Positions 1 to 7,316 of a DNA stretch of 64,000 nucleotides are shown piece after piece (within the stretch, counting starts at the first letter, position 1; every line of letters starts with the position of its first letter). Source of the stretch: Enterococcus gilvus ATCC BAA-350. Lineage in GTDB: Bacteria > Bacillota > Bacilli > Lactobacillales > Enterococcaceae. The stretch lies in contig NZ_ASWH01000001.1 in NCBI RefSeq assembly GCF_000407545.1, forward strand, positions 2,812,001 through 2,876,000, given 5' to 3'. A program made the position numbers and the translations under genes. The notes beneath the pieces are model-generated. The model did no database searches and was not told where the DNA came from. It saw only the letters and a program-made list of their open reading frames with translations.

Positions 1-2
1 CC

Positions 3-272
3 CTGCAAAACATGACGATGAATGGGAAAAAAGGAGCAGTCTGCGCCTTTATCAATAAACTCGTCACCCTTTTTGGCATCAAGCAAGCGTCGGGAATCTT
101 GATCGATTTTCCTATAACAAATGAAGACATCGCTGGGTTCTGCGGCATCTCAACGCGAAACAGTGTGAATCGAATCATCCACGACCTTAAACAAGAAAAA
201 GTGATCGAGATCCAGCATCAAAAAATCGTCGTTCTTGATCTGGACTATCTTGCTGATTACACCACACAATGA
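3..272 (+). CDS. Crp/Fnr-family regulator, C-terminal HTH part (LarR-like, partial)
   Basis: The reading frame is open to the left edge, so this is the C-terminal end of a gene starting outside the window. The visible part is a winged helix-turn-helix of the Crp/Fnr type: an 'ITNEDIAGFCGIS' helix is followed by a recognition helix around 'RNSVNRIIHDLKQEKVI' and a beta wing. It lies 45 bases before a nickel-type ECF transporter in the same direction. In Lactobacillus plantarum the regulator LarR is a Crp/Fnr protein encoded directly upstream of the LarMN-Q-O nickel transporter, so a LarR-like role is the natural inference. The effector-binding domain is not in the window, so the family call rests on the DNA-binding half and the neighbours. 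Confidence 0.75.
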   Translation: MQNMTMNGKKGAVCAFINKLVTLFGIKQASGILIDFPITNEDIAGFCGISTRNSVNRIIHDLKQEKVIEIQHQKIVVLDLDYLADYTTQ

Positions 273-317
273 CAAAAAAATGATTTTTTCCTTATTATGA
301 AAAAGGAGTCTTACCGT

Positions 318-1301
318 ATGCACATCCCTGAAAATTATCTTAGTCCTGAAACCTGCGGCGTCATGCTGGCCACAGCTGCACCGTTTTGGTATTTCTCTAT
401 ACGAAAGGTCGAAGCGCAAGTCTCACTGCACAAGGAAACGATCCCTATGCTGGGTCTTTCCTCCTCTCTTTCTTTTCTGATCATGATGTTTAATCTTCCG
501 GTGCCGGGGGGAACAACGGCTCATGCAGTCGGGGGTGTTCTTCTTGCTATCTTGATGGGTCCCTGGGCTGCTTGTCTTTCTGTCTCGGCAGCACTCTTCT
601 TACAGGCACTGCTTTTCGGCGATGGCGGGATTCTCGCCTTCGGAGCGAACTGTTTTACGATGGCTATCGTTATGCCTTTTGTTGGATACGGTGTCTATCA
701 ATTAGTTAAAAAGCATTGGCCTAAAATAGGCGCCTTTCTGGCTGCGTATCTAGGTGTAAATGCCGCAGCGTTTACGACAGCGGTCTTACTGGGCATACAG
801 CCTGTGCTTTTCCATGATGCTGCCAATCATCCCCTTTACAATCCGTACCCGTTAGCCATCACTATTCCCGCGATGATGAGCACACATCTGCTGATCATCG
901 GTTTTGTTGAAGGGTTCTTCACATTAGGTGTGCTGAAATTTGTCAAACGAACAAACGAACCTGCGCCATTGTCGGCACCCGTCGAAGGAACAAATACACA
1001 ACGGCTGAAGTATGTTCTGATTACCTTTCTTTTACTTTCTCCGCTTGGTTTATTAGCCAGTGGGACTGCTTTTGGCGAATGGGATCTGCAGGAGCTGCTC
1101 CAAACCTTGCGCGACTACCATTTACCCGCCAACAAGCCGCAAGGAATGGTGAAAGGCTGGAGCTTCCATTCTTTATTTACGGACTATACGATCCCAGGAT
1201 TGCCTGTAGGAATTGGGTATATTCTCTGCGGCGTCACCGCTATTTTGGTCTTTCTTTTTATTTATCGTGTTCTTTTTGAAAGAAGGAACAAGCATGCCTG
1301 A
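318..1301 (+). CDS. larMN: Nickel ECF transporter substrate component, CbiM/NikM fused to a CbiN/NikN-like tail (LarMN-like)
   Basis: Membrane protein of 327 residues that captures the metal ion for an energy-coupling-factor transporter. The N-terminus reads MHIPENYLSP, the hallmark of CbiM/NikM proteins, in which the N-terminal methionine/His2 region binds the metal; a further histidine sits in GGTTAHAVGG near residue 69. Several hydrophobic segments follow. The last ~90 residues (a GTAFGEWD motif, then a final membrane helix) look like the PDGLE/NikN domain, so this is an MN fusion. The start at 318 is chosen because AAGGAG lies 9 bases upstream and the ATG gives the conserved MHIP end; an ATG 21 bases earlier would hide it. 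Cobalt is possible from the family alone, but the larE-like neighbour favours nickel. Confidence 0.85.
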   Translation: MHIPENYLSPETCGVMLATAAPFWYFSIRKVEAQVSLHKETIPMLGLSSSLSFLIMMFNLPVPGGTTAHAVGGVLLAILMGPWAACLSVSAALFLQALLFGDGGILAFGANCFTMAIVMPFVGYGVYQLVKKHWPKIGAFLAAYLGVNAAAFTTAVLLGIQPVLFHDAANHPLYNPYPLAITIPAMMSTHLLIIGFVEGFFTLGVLKFVKRTNEPAPLSAPVEGTNTQRLKYVLITFLLLSPLGLLASGTAFGEWDLQELLQTLRDYHLPANKPQGMVKGWSFHSLFTDYTIPGLPVGIGYILCGVTAILVFLFIYRVLFERRNKHA

Positions 1302-2079
1302 TTGGTTGACGTCGCAAAATGAGGACGCGTTGCTGCTTGATAAAAAAAATTCCTTTCTGATGAAAAATCAGAAAGGGCTTCTTTTTATCCTTGAGAAATT
1401 TGACCATGGATCAGAAAGAAGCGCGGCGTCAGCGATCCATCCTTCGCTTCGTTTTCTTTCAACGCTTGCTTTGCTGCTGATCGTGAGTCTGTCACAAAAA
1501 ATGTTGGTGCTGTGGATCTGCGGGTTGTACATTTTTAGTGGGCTGCTTTTCTTTTCTCAAAAGGACCTCAAAAAAATTTTAGGAAAAAGCGTGCTCTTGT
1601 CAGCAATGCCTTTTCTCATCTACTTGCCTAGTCTCCTCCTGCATCAAGGGACGTTTCTTTTCCTGATACGTGTGCCGTTGATCGCCTGCTTGATCAGCCA
1701 GTATACGGAGACGGCTACGACTTACGAGCTGCTTTCTTTGTTAAAGCGCTGGCACTTGCCGAATATCGTCTTATTTCAATTGGATATCACGATCAAATAC
1801 ATTTATATTTTGGCGAAGGTAATGGTTCATATGATGAAAGGAATCAGTGCGCGTCATGTAGGTAATCAACAGGTGAAACTGTATCTAGGGACCAACGTGA
1901 TCGCTTTGATCTATTTACGTTCGCTTGATTATGGAAAAAAGCTCCAGCAAGCGATGGAAGCACGCGGATTCAATGGAACGTATCCCACGCATAAACTAGC
2001 TTTGAAGAAAATCGACTACGTTTATATTTTGACGCAAGTCACACTTTTATTCGTTCTTTTTTTCATTGGGAAGGTGTAA
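1294..2079 (+). CDS. larQ: ECF transporter transmembrane component, CbiQ/NikQ type (LarQ-like)
   Basis: Polytopic membrane protein (261 residues) that couples the ATPase to the metal-binding component. It has hydrophobic segments in its first two thirds and the CbiQ signature 'AMEARGFNG' near residue 220, the coupling motif (A-R-G) of T components. The ATG at 1294 overlaps the end of the upstream gene by 8 bases and has GAAGGAAC just before it, so the two are translationally coupled. A longer frame runs upstream inside the MN gene but has no ribosome site. The cluster order MN-Q-O matches the lar nickel transporters; no separate N gene is needed because of the fusion. Confidence 0.85.
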   Translation: MPDWLTSQNEDALLLDKKNSFLMKNQKGLLFILEKFDHGSERSAASAIHPSLRFLSTLALLLIVSLSQKMLVLWICGLYIFSGLLFFSQKDLKKILGKSVLLSAMPFLIYLPSLLLHQGTFLFLIRVPLIACLISQYTETATTYELLSLLKRWHLPNIVLFQLDITIKYIYILAKVMVHMMKGISARHVGNQQVKLYLGTNVIALIYLRSLDYGKKLQQAMEARGFNGTYPTHKLALKKIDYVYILTQVTLLFVLFFIGKV

Positions 2080-2792
2080 TGATGTTTGAATTAGAAGATG
2101 TTTGCTTTAGTTATCCTGAGACACAGCGGGAGGTATTCGCCCCTTATTCAACCACGATCCCTCAAGGGGCCTATCTTTTATTGATGGGGGACAACGGCAG
2201 CGGAAAATCGACACTGCTGAATCTTTTAGCCGGCTTCCAGCAGCCGTCTGCGGGAAAGATTTTGTTTAAAGGCGAGGATATGCGCCAGTGGCAAAAGAAG
2301 AAAAAAGCTTTTTACCGACACTTTGGCATTCTTTTTCAGGAAGTTGATCATCAATTATTCAACAATTCTGTGTATGATGAGATTGCTTTTGGGCCTAGAC
2401 AGCTAGGGTTATCCGAGGAAGAAGTGCGTCGGCGGGTGGAGGATTGTCTTGCCTTGCTGTCGATTGCCCCCCTCCGCCAACGAGTTCCTTATCAACTGTC
2501 TGGCGGTGAGAAGAAAAAAGTCGCCTTCGCCAGTATTTTAGCCATGAATCCTGAAACATTTTTATTGGACGAACCCTTCAACGGATTGACGAAGGATTCG
2601 GAAAAATTATTCAAAGAGATCTTGCGGAAGCTCCACGACTTGGGAAAAACCATTTTGATCGCTTCCCATGATTACCGCAGCTTTCAAGACGAACCCGTCG
2701 ATGTCTTGCTTTTCACGGAAAAAATCACTCCCTATAAAAAAGAAGACATTCAAAAGGATCAAAAATTGATTGCTCGTTTAGCTAGTTATTAA
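2079..2792 (+). CDS. larO: ECF transporter ATPase component, CbiO/NikO type (LarO-like)
   Basis: ABC ATPase of 236-237 residues that powers nickel uptake with the MN and Q proteins. Visible motifs are Walker A GDNGSGKST (about residue 37), a Q-loop in 'GILFQEVDHQLF', signature LSGGEKKK (about 140), Walker B 'FLLDEP' (about 161) and an H-loop 'IASHDY'. The first ATG shares its A with the stop codon of the Q gene (TAATG); a second ATG follows directly and is better spaced from AAGGTG. Length is normal for the family, which is shorter than EcfA proteins. It is followed by a 56-base gap and the larE-like gene in the same direction, probably one transcript. Confidence 0.88.
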   Translation: MMFELEDVCFSYPETQREVFAPYSTTIPQGAYLLLMGDNGSGKSTLLNLLAGFQQPSAGKILFKGEDMRQWQKKKKAFYRHFGILFQEVDHQLFNNSVYDEIAFGPRQLGLSEEEVRRRVEDCLALLSIAPLRQRVPYQLSGGEKKKVAFASILAMNPETFLLDEPFNGLTKDSEKLFKEILRKLHDLGKTILIASHDYRSFQDEPVDVLLFTEKITPYKKEDIQKDQKLIARLASY

Positions 2793-2848
2793 TCGTTTAT
2801 CCGTTATACCGCTTAGACGACGAGTCCATTTATTAGGAGATGCTTCAA

Positions 2849-3673
2849 ATGACAGCGTTAGAAAAAGAACAACGGTTGATTCAACAATTAAAAGAAACCA
2901 ACAAACTTGCTATTGCCTATTCTGGAGGTGTCGCTAGTTCCTACCTCCTCCATACCGCACTAAACGTGTTAGGTCCCCGCAACATCTTAGCGATCGTCAT
3001 GAATTCTGAATTGATCTCTGATGAAGAATTTAATGAGGCGTTAGATTTGGCTGAAGCGATGGGCGCAAATGTTTTAGGTCTTGAAATGAGCGAGCTTTCT
3101 CAGCCTAAAATCGCCACAAATACTTCTGTCAGTTTGTATTACAGCAAAAAGATGCTCTATCAAACGATCCATGCCGCAGCCGTCGAAGAAGGATTTCCGG
3201 TCCTTGCGGATGGAATGATCATGGACAACAAAGAAGATTTCCAACTTGGGTTAAAGGCCCGAGACGAGGAAGGCATCATCAGCTTTTTGCAAGAAGCTGA
3301 TTTGTACGAAGAAGATGTCCGGCAATTAGCGAAGGAGGCCGGCCTTTCTAATTGGAACAGAAATAGTCTCTGGAGCTTGGCGAACCGTTTTCCTCGAGGA
3401 AAAAAATTGACCCTCAGCGATATCGAGAAAGTTTTTGAAGGAGAAAAATATTTACGTGAGATCGGCTTTCCCATCGTTCGCCTGCACAGTGAGAACGAGG
3501 AAGCACGGATCGAAGTCCCCGAACAGCACTTGCTGCCCTTAGTTGAAAAGAAAGAAGAAATCATTGCCCACATCAAACAGCTAGGCTTCAGTCATGTGTC
3601 GATCGACCTTGAAGGGTTTCATTACGAACGGGAATCAAAAAAACGCACGATCCAGAGAAAAACAATCTCTTAA
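2849..3673 (+). CDS. LarE-like PP-loop protein without cysteine (degenerate sulfur-insertion protein)
   Basis: Resembles LarE, the ATP-dependent sacrificial sulfur transferase that builds the nickel-pincer cofactor of lactate racemase. Family features include the N-terminal 'LAIAYSGG' PP-loop region, 'VMNSELISDEEF', 'VLADGMI', 'GLKARDEEG', 'NWNR' and 'RFPRG'. Two expected features are missing. The ATP-binding motif SGGxDS reads SGGVASS (residues 25-31), with Ala for Asp. The position of the sacrificial cysteine before 'RFP' (Cys176 of L. plantarum LarE as I remember it) holds Trp175, and the whole 274-residue protein contains no cysteine. It could use another sulfur source, partner with a normal LarE encoded elsewhere, or have lost activity. 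Start chosen at 2849 (AGGAG 9 bases upstream) rather than the ATG at 2840. Confidence 0.8.
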   Translation: MTALEKEQRLIQQLKETNKLAIAYSGGVASSYLLHTALNVLGPRNILAIVMNSELISDEEFNEALDLAEAMGANVLGLEMSELSQPKIATNTSVSLYYSKKMLYQTIHAAAVEEGFPVLADGMIMDNKEDFQLGLKARDEEGIISFLQEADLYEEDVRQLAKEAGLSNWNRNSLWSLANRFPRGKKLTLSDIEKVFEGEKYLREIGFPIVRLHSENEEARIEVPEQHLLPLVEKKEEIIAHIKQLGFSHVSIDLEGFHYERESKKRTIQRKTIS

Positions 3674-3679
3674 TTCAAA

Positions 3680-3719
3680 AACAGTGCATCAGAAGCAGCT
3701 TCTGACGCACTGTTTTTTT
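3680..3719. terminator. Bidirectional terminator between the lar-type genes and the 96-residue gene
   Basis: A long stem (AACAGTGC...GCACTGTT with an inner TCAGAAG/CTTCTGA arm) is followed by seven T on the plus strand and by CTGTTTTTG on the minus strand. It can end transcripts arriving from both sides. Confidence 0.85.
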
Positions 3720-3731
3720 ATTTGGGGGGAT

Positions 3732-4022
3732 TTACATCGTTAAGTGCAGGTTCAATTGTTTTAGTTCAGCGATTTGCTGAGCAACTTCTGTATAGCTAGA
3801 GGGATAACGGTCGACTACCTGACTGATAAACAAATCCCGTGTGTGATTGAATGCCGCTAAAAACTCCTCCATCGCTGTATTGGTTTCCCCTAAAGATTCT
3901 TTTCTCAACATCAACGCATTTTGGTACGCGTCATTTAGAAAGACGAGTACGGCCTCTTTTTCAAAGCGCACTTGATACGCTGAATCCAAGCGTTCAATCA
4001 TTGTCGTTGTCCAATTGTTCAT
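3732..4022 (-). CDS. Hypothetical protein, 96 residues
   Basis: I do not recognise this family. It is a soluble, mostly helical, slightly acidic protein without signal peptide or membrane segment. A GGGAGAG ribosome site lies just before the ATG, and the gene ends 13 bases from the bidirectional terminator, so it is a normal single transcription unit. It stands alone between a plus-strand nickel cluster and msrB, so context gives no function. Confidence 0.7.
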   Translation of the reverse strand: MNNWTTTMIERLDSAYQVRFEKEAVLVFLNDAYQNALMLRKESLGETNTAMEEFLAAFNHTRDLFISQVVDRYPSSYTEVAQQIAELKQLNLHLTM

Positions 4023-4189
4023 ACGAAACTCTCCCTTTAATCAAATTCTGTTTACTAATCGTACTGCTTACTCTATTGATTATAAGGATTTTCAAAATGG
4101 ACGATAGCCATTATCTTATTAAAGAAAGATAGTAACATTTAGGTGTAGTATCTATGGACGCTTTTTTCTGGCGGTTCAAGAGTCAAAAT

Positions 4190-4220
4190 AAAAAGATGCG
4201 CCGAAAAATCGGCACACCTT
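4190..4220 (-). terminator. Terminator of msrB
   Basis: Twelve-base-pair stem (AAGGTGTGCCGA / TCGGCGCATCTT on the minus strand, two G-T pairs) with a TTTT loop, followed by TTTTATTTT. The stem begins inside the msrB stop codon. Confidence 0.85.
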
Positions 4221-4650
4221 ATTTTACTAATTCTTTGTACTCGCTGTAGCCTGCTGCTTCCATCTCATCGACAGGGATAAAACGTAACGCTGCGGAGTTG
4301 ATGCAATAGCGCAGACCGCCTTGATCCTGCGGGCCATCATTGAACACATGACCAAGATGAGAATCGGCTTCTTTGCTGCGTACTTCTACCCGATGCATCC
4401 CGTGAGAAAAATCGGCTTTCTCAGCAACTCCCCGCTTTTCAATCGGACGGCTAAAGGCTGGCCAGCCACAACCGGCATCGTATTTGTCACTTGAAGAAAA
4501 CAACGGTTCACCGCTAACGACATCGACGTAGATGCCCTTTTTGTAGAAATCGTCGTACGCTCCAGAGAATGGACGTTCTGTCGCATTTTCCTGAGTCACT
4601 GCATATTCCATTGGTGAGAGTTTCTTTTTCAATTCTTCTTGTTCCATCAT
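4219..4650 (-). CDS. msrB: Peptide-methionine (R)-S-oxide reductase MsrB
   Basis: Reduces methionine-R-sulfoxide in proteins, part of oxidative-stress repair in the cytoplasm. SelR/MsrB motifs are visible: GCGWPAF near residue 61, 'HGMHRVEV', '[12 protein letters not shown]' and '[11 protein letters not shown]', whose cysteine (about residue 116) is catalytic. The paired CxxC zinc motifs of some MsrB proteins are absent, as in many Firmicute forms. The start at 4650 (or the ATG directly after it) follows an AAAGGGGGC ribosome site; a longer frame adds 21 unconserved residues upstream. No msrA is visible nearby. The gene ends directly at its own terminator and is separated by about 75 bases from maf, which is on the same strand. 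Confidence 0.93.
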   Translation of the reverse strand: MMEQEELKKKLSPMEYAVTQENATERPFSGAYDDFYKKGIYVDVVSGEPLFSSSDKYDAGCGWPAFSRPIEKRGVAEKADFSHGMHRVEVRSKEADSHLGHVFNDGPQDQGGLRYCINSAALRFIPVDEMEAAGYSEYKELVK

Positions 4651-4725
4651 TCTGCCCCCTTTGTACTGCCTATCATACGCCGGAAAAAAGAAAGACACGA
4701 AGGATTTGCTCATGTTTTTGAGGAA

Positions 4726-5283
4726 TCAATCATCAAAGGCCTTCAGCATTTGATTTACCGCCCCTACTGGAAATCCAACGATGCTGTAATAGTCGCCTTC
4801 GATTTGTTCAACGAAGACACCTGCGCCATTTTGGATACCATAGGCGCCGGCTTTGTCTTTGTAATCGTCGCTGTCCAGGTAGCGATTGATCTCTTCATCC
4901 GTCAATGAGTAAAAGGTCACTTTTGCAGAGGTCAATTTTTCTGCTGTTTGTTCTTTTTGACGGATCACTACCGATGTATACACCAAGTGACTGCCGCCGC
5001 TCATACGTTGCAGCATACCAAAGGCTTCTTCACGACTCTTGGGTTTTCCTAGGATTTGTTCGCCCAATACGACGACAGTGTCACTGGCGATCACCAATGC
5101 TTCTGGCTGCTTCTCTGCCACTACCGCGGCTTTCTGGCGTGCCATCTCCATCACGTAATCCGTTGGTTTATAACGATCCTTGACGTCTTCATCAATGTCC
5201 GCTGGTTGTATATCAAATGCTGGCAGCAGCCAGCCTAATAACTCTTTTCTCCGTGGAGACTGTGAGGCTAAGATAACGGTCAT
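4726..5283 (-). CDS. maf: Maf-family nucleoside triphosphate pyrophosphatase
   Basis: Hydrolyses non-canonical or pyrimidine nucleoside triphosphates (dTTP/UTP class) to monophosphates; the family was first linked to septum formation. The N-terminus has the Maf signature 'ILASQSPRRKELL', followed by 'VIASDTVV' and the 'SREEAFGMLQRMSGGSH' region, and 'DKAGAYGIQN' near residue 145. At 185 residues it has the standard length. It lies 19 bases downstream of mutL on the same strand and is probably co-transcribed with the mismatch repair genes, which fits a housekeeping role in nucleotide-pool quality. Confidence 0.93.
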   Translation of the reverse strand: MTVILASQSPRRKELLGWLLPAFDIQPADIDEDVKDRYKPTDYVMEMARQKAAVVAEKQPEALVIASDTVVVLGEQILGKPKSREEAFGMLQRMSGGSHLVYTSVVIRQKEQTAEKLTSAKVTFYSLTDEEINRYLDSDDYKDKAGAYGIQNGAGVFVEQIEGDYYSIVGFPVGAVNQMLKAFDD

Positions 5284-5302
5284 GTATTCGTACTCCTATT
5301 TT

Positions 5303-7303
5303 CTAGTGTGGGTCTTGGATTCGTTTGAACATATGCTCCATGTCGCTGTTACTGAAATGAATCAGAACGGGACGGCCGTGAGGGCAATTAAAGGGATTCT
5401 CGCATTGTGCCAAATCGGACAACAAGACACGTGCCTGCGCCTCATTCAAATGATGGTTGGCTTTGATGGATCGTTTACAGCTCATCGTGATCGCCGTCGC
5501 TTCACGGAATTTCTTGACGCTGACTGAACCAGTGATCAGCAGCATGTCGATCATCTCGCGGATAATGCTTTCCTCTTGCCCTGCTGGATACCAGGTCGGG
5601 TGGGCACGAACGATGAAGCTGTTCGGACCAAATTCTTCCAAATAAATCCCGACCTCCTGCAACAGCTCTGTCTTCTCTTTCAGCTTGATGGCGTCATTGT
5701 TTGGGTAATCCAACACAAAGGGCACCAGTAATTCTTGCAGATCGTCTGAAACATCACCGATTTTTTCCCGGAAGTATTCGTACTTGATTCGTTCTTGGGC
5801 CGCGTGCTGGTCGATGATGTACAGCCCGTCCTTACTTTGAGCAAATAAATACGTGCCATGCATTTGACCGAAATATTCCAGCATCGGAAAGCGTTCCTTT
5901 GGCTGCTCATGTTCCAGTTTTGTGATGGCCTGCTCGATCACCTTTTCCCCGGACTGGGTGCTTAGGTCGAACTCAGGATGGTCGGTATTCGCAGCTTCTT
6001 GATCGACGGTCTCTTCAAATGGCGCGGAAGCCTCCGCTAGCGGTTCGATTGTTTCTTCTACGATCGACAGCTTCTCCGCTTCTGTTTCCAGCGGGACCGT
6101 CATCGTTTTCTCGACGATCTCTTCGTTTAAGGGAATCGGCGTCTCAACGATTTCCGGCGCTTTCGGTTCTACATAGAAAATCCCCGTCTTGGGATCGTAA
6201 TTCAAATCGCTTTTTTTCTTGGTCTGTTCCTCTAACGGCAAATCTAATTGCTCTGTTTGGAGCTTTTCAACTTTCTTCTTGAAGCTTGGGTTTTCACCAA
6301 CATCTGGGATCAGGTTGATTTGACGAAGAGTTTCCGCGATCCCTTGACTGATGAGCGCCATCAATTCTTTTTCTTTAGAGAGACGAATTTCTTGTTTCGT
6401 CGGATGGACATTGACATCGATCAGCAAGGGGTCCATGGTGATTTCCAACACAGCAATCGGAAAACGCCCCACCATCAATTTCGATTGATAGCCTTGGATG
6501 ATCGCCTTATTCAAGGCGTAGTTTTTGATATACCGGCCGTTGATGATGAGGGACAAATAATTTCGGCTTGCCCGCGTCACTTCAGGAAGTGAAATGTATC
6601 CCTTCAAGGTAAAGTCTAAGTCTTTGGCTTCGACCTTCAGCATTTTCTTCGCAGTCGCAACACCATAGATCCCGGCAAGCGTCTGCTTCAGATCACCGCT
6701 TCCGCTGGTGCTCAGCATTTTGTGCCCATCGTGAACCAAACGAAACGCGATCTGAGGATGACTCAGCGCCATCCGGTTGACGATATCACCAATGTTGGAC
6801 AGCTCCGTTTGGAGGGATTTGACATATTTCAGCCGTGCAGGCGTGTTGAAAAACAAGTTCTCCACGGTGATTTTTGTCCCTGTCCGCAACGCGGTCGGGC
6901 GATGCTCTTCAATCTTGCCGCCCTTCAAGAAAAGGTACGAACCTTGCGCTTCATCGGCGGTCGCTGTCTCCAAGGTCATCTCAGAAACAGAGGCGATCGA
7001 CGGCAACGCCTCACCGCGAAACCCCAATGTCCGAATGCGGAACAAGTCATCGCGATTGTGGATCTTGCTGGTGGCATGGCGTTTAAAGGCATTCTCCACG
7101 TCGTCTCCGCTGATGCCTTCGCCATTGTCGACGATTTGAATTTTTTTCAATCCCGCTTCTTCGATCAAAATATCGATCTGGGTCGCCCCCGCATCGATCG
7201 CATTTTCTACCAATTCTTTCACGACCGAGGCCGGACGTTCCACAACTTCTCCGGCAGCGATCTGATTGGCTAAACGTTCAGATAATTCTTGGATCTTGCC
7301 CAT
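5303..7303 (-). CDS. mutL: DNA mismatch repair protein MutL
   Basis: Links MutS mismatch recognition to strand incision. The N-terminal GHKL ATPase shows '[12 protein letters not shown]', 'DNGEGI' and '[15 protein letters not shown]'. A glutamate-rich, low-complexity linker runs over roughly residues 335-470. The C-terminal dimerisation domain contains the endonuclease motif DQHA-x2-E-x4-E ('[12 protein letters not shown]'), so this MutL should nick DNA itself, as in bacteria lacking MutH. The late 'CPHGRP' motif, part of the same metal site, is present. Translation can begin at ATG 7303 or at the TTG just before it; the AGGAGGAGG upstream suits either. It starts 13 bases after the mutS stop, and its ribosome site overlaps the mutS end. 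Confidence 0.97.
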   Translation of the reverse strand: MGKIQELSERLANQIAAGEVVERPASVVKELVENAIDAGATQIDILIEEAGLKKIQIVDNGEGISGDDVENAFKRHATSKIHNRDDLFRIRTLGFRGEALPSIASVSEMTLETATADEAQGSYLFLKGGKIEEHRPTALRTGTKITVENLFFNTPARLKYVKSLQTELSNIGDIVNRMALSHPQIAFRLVHDGHKMLSTSGSGDLKQTLAGIYGVATAKKMLKVEAKDLDFTLKGYISLPEVTRASRNYLSLIINGRYIKNYALNKAIIQGYQSKLMVGRFPIAVLEITMDPLLIDVNVHPTKQEIRLSKEKELMALISQGIAETLRQINLIPDVGENPSFKKKVEKLQTEQLDLPLEEQTKKKSDLNYDPKTGIFYVEPKAPEIVETPIPLNEEIVEKTMTVPLETEAEKLSIVEETIEPLAEASAPFEETVDQEAANTDHPEFDLSTQSGEKVIEQAITKLEHEQPKERFPMLEYFGQMHGTYLFAQSKDGLYIIDQHAAQERIKYEYFREKIGDVSDDLQELLVPFVLDYPNNDAIKLKEKTELLQEVGIYLEEFGPNSFIVRAHPTWYPAGQEESIIREMIDMLLITGSVSVKKFREATAITMSCKRSIKANHHLNEAQARVLLSDLAQCENPFNCPHGRPVLIHFSNSDMEHMFKRIQDPH

Positions 7304-7316
7304 CAAAGGCCTCCTC

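Noticed and set aside
2840..3673. Frameshift or assembly error explaining the missing LarE residues
   Set aside because: The frame is intact through both regions and flanking motifs are in register, so Ala and Trp are simple codon differences, not a shift.
4023..4189. Possible small gene or RNA between the 96-residue gene and msrB
   Set aside because: Only AT-rich spacer with a small ATGG/CCAT palindrome; no promoter-terminator pair.
6019..7273. Several plus-strand frames opposite mutL and mutS
   Set aside because: They are mirror frames of conserved minus-strand genes, without ribosome sites or family patterns.
7083..7306. Longer MutL start at the TTG codon as proof of an N-terminal extension
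   Set aside because: It adds only one residue; both TTG and ATG are equally served by the AGGAGGAGG site, so it is not a meaningful difference.
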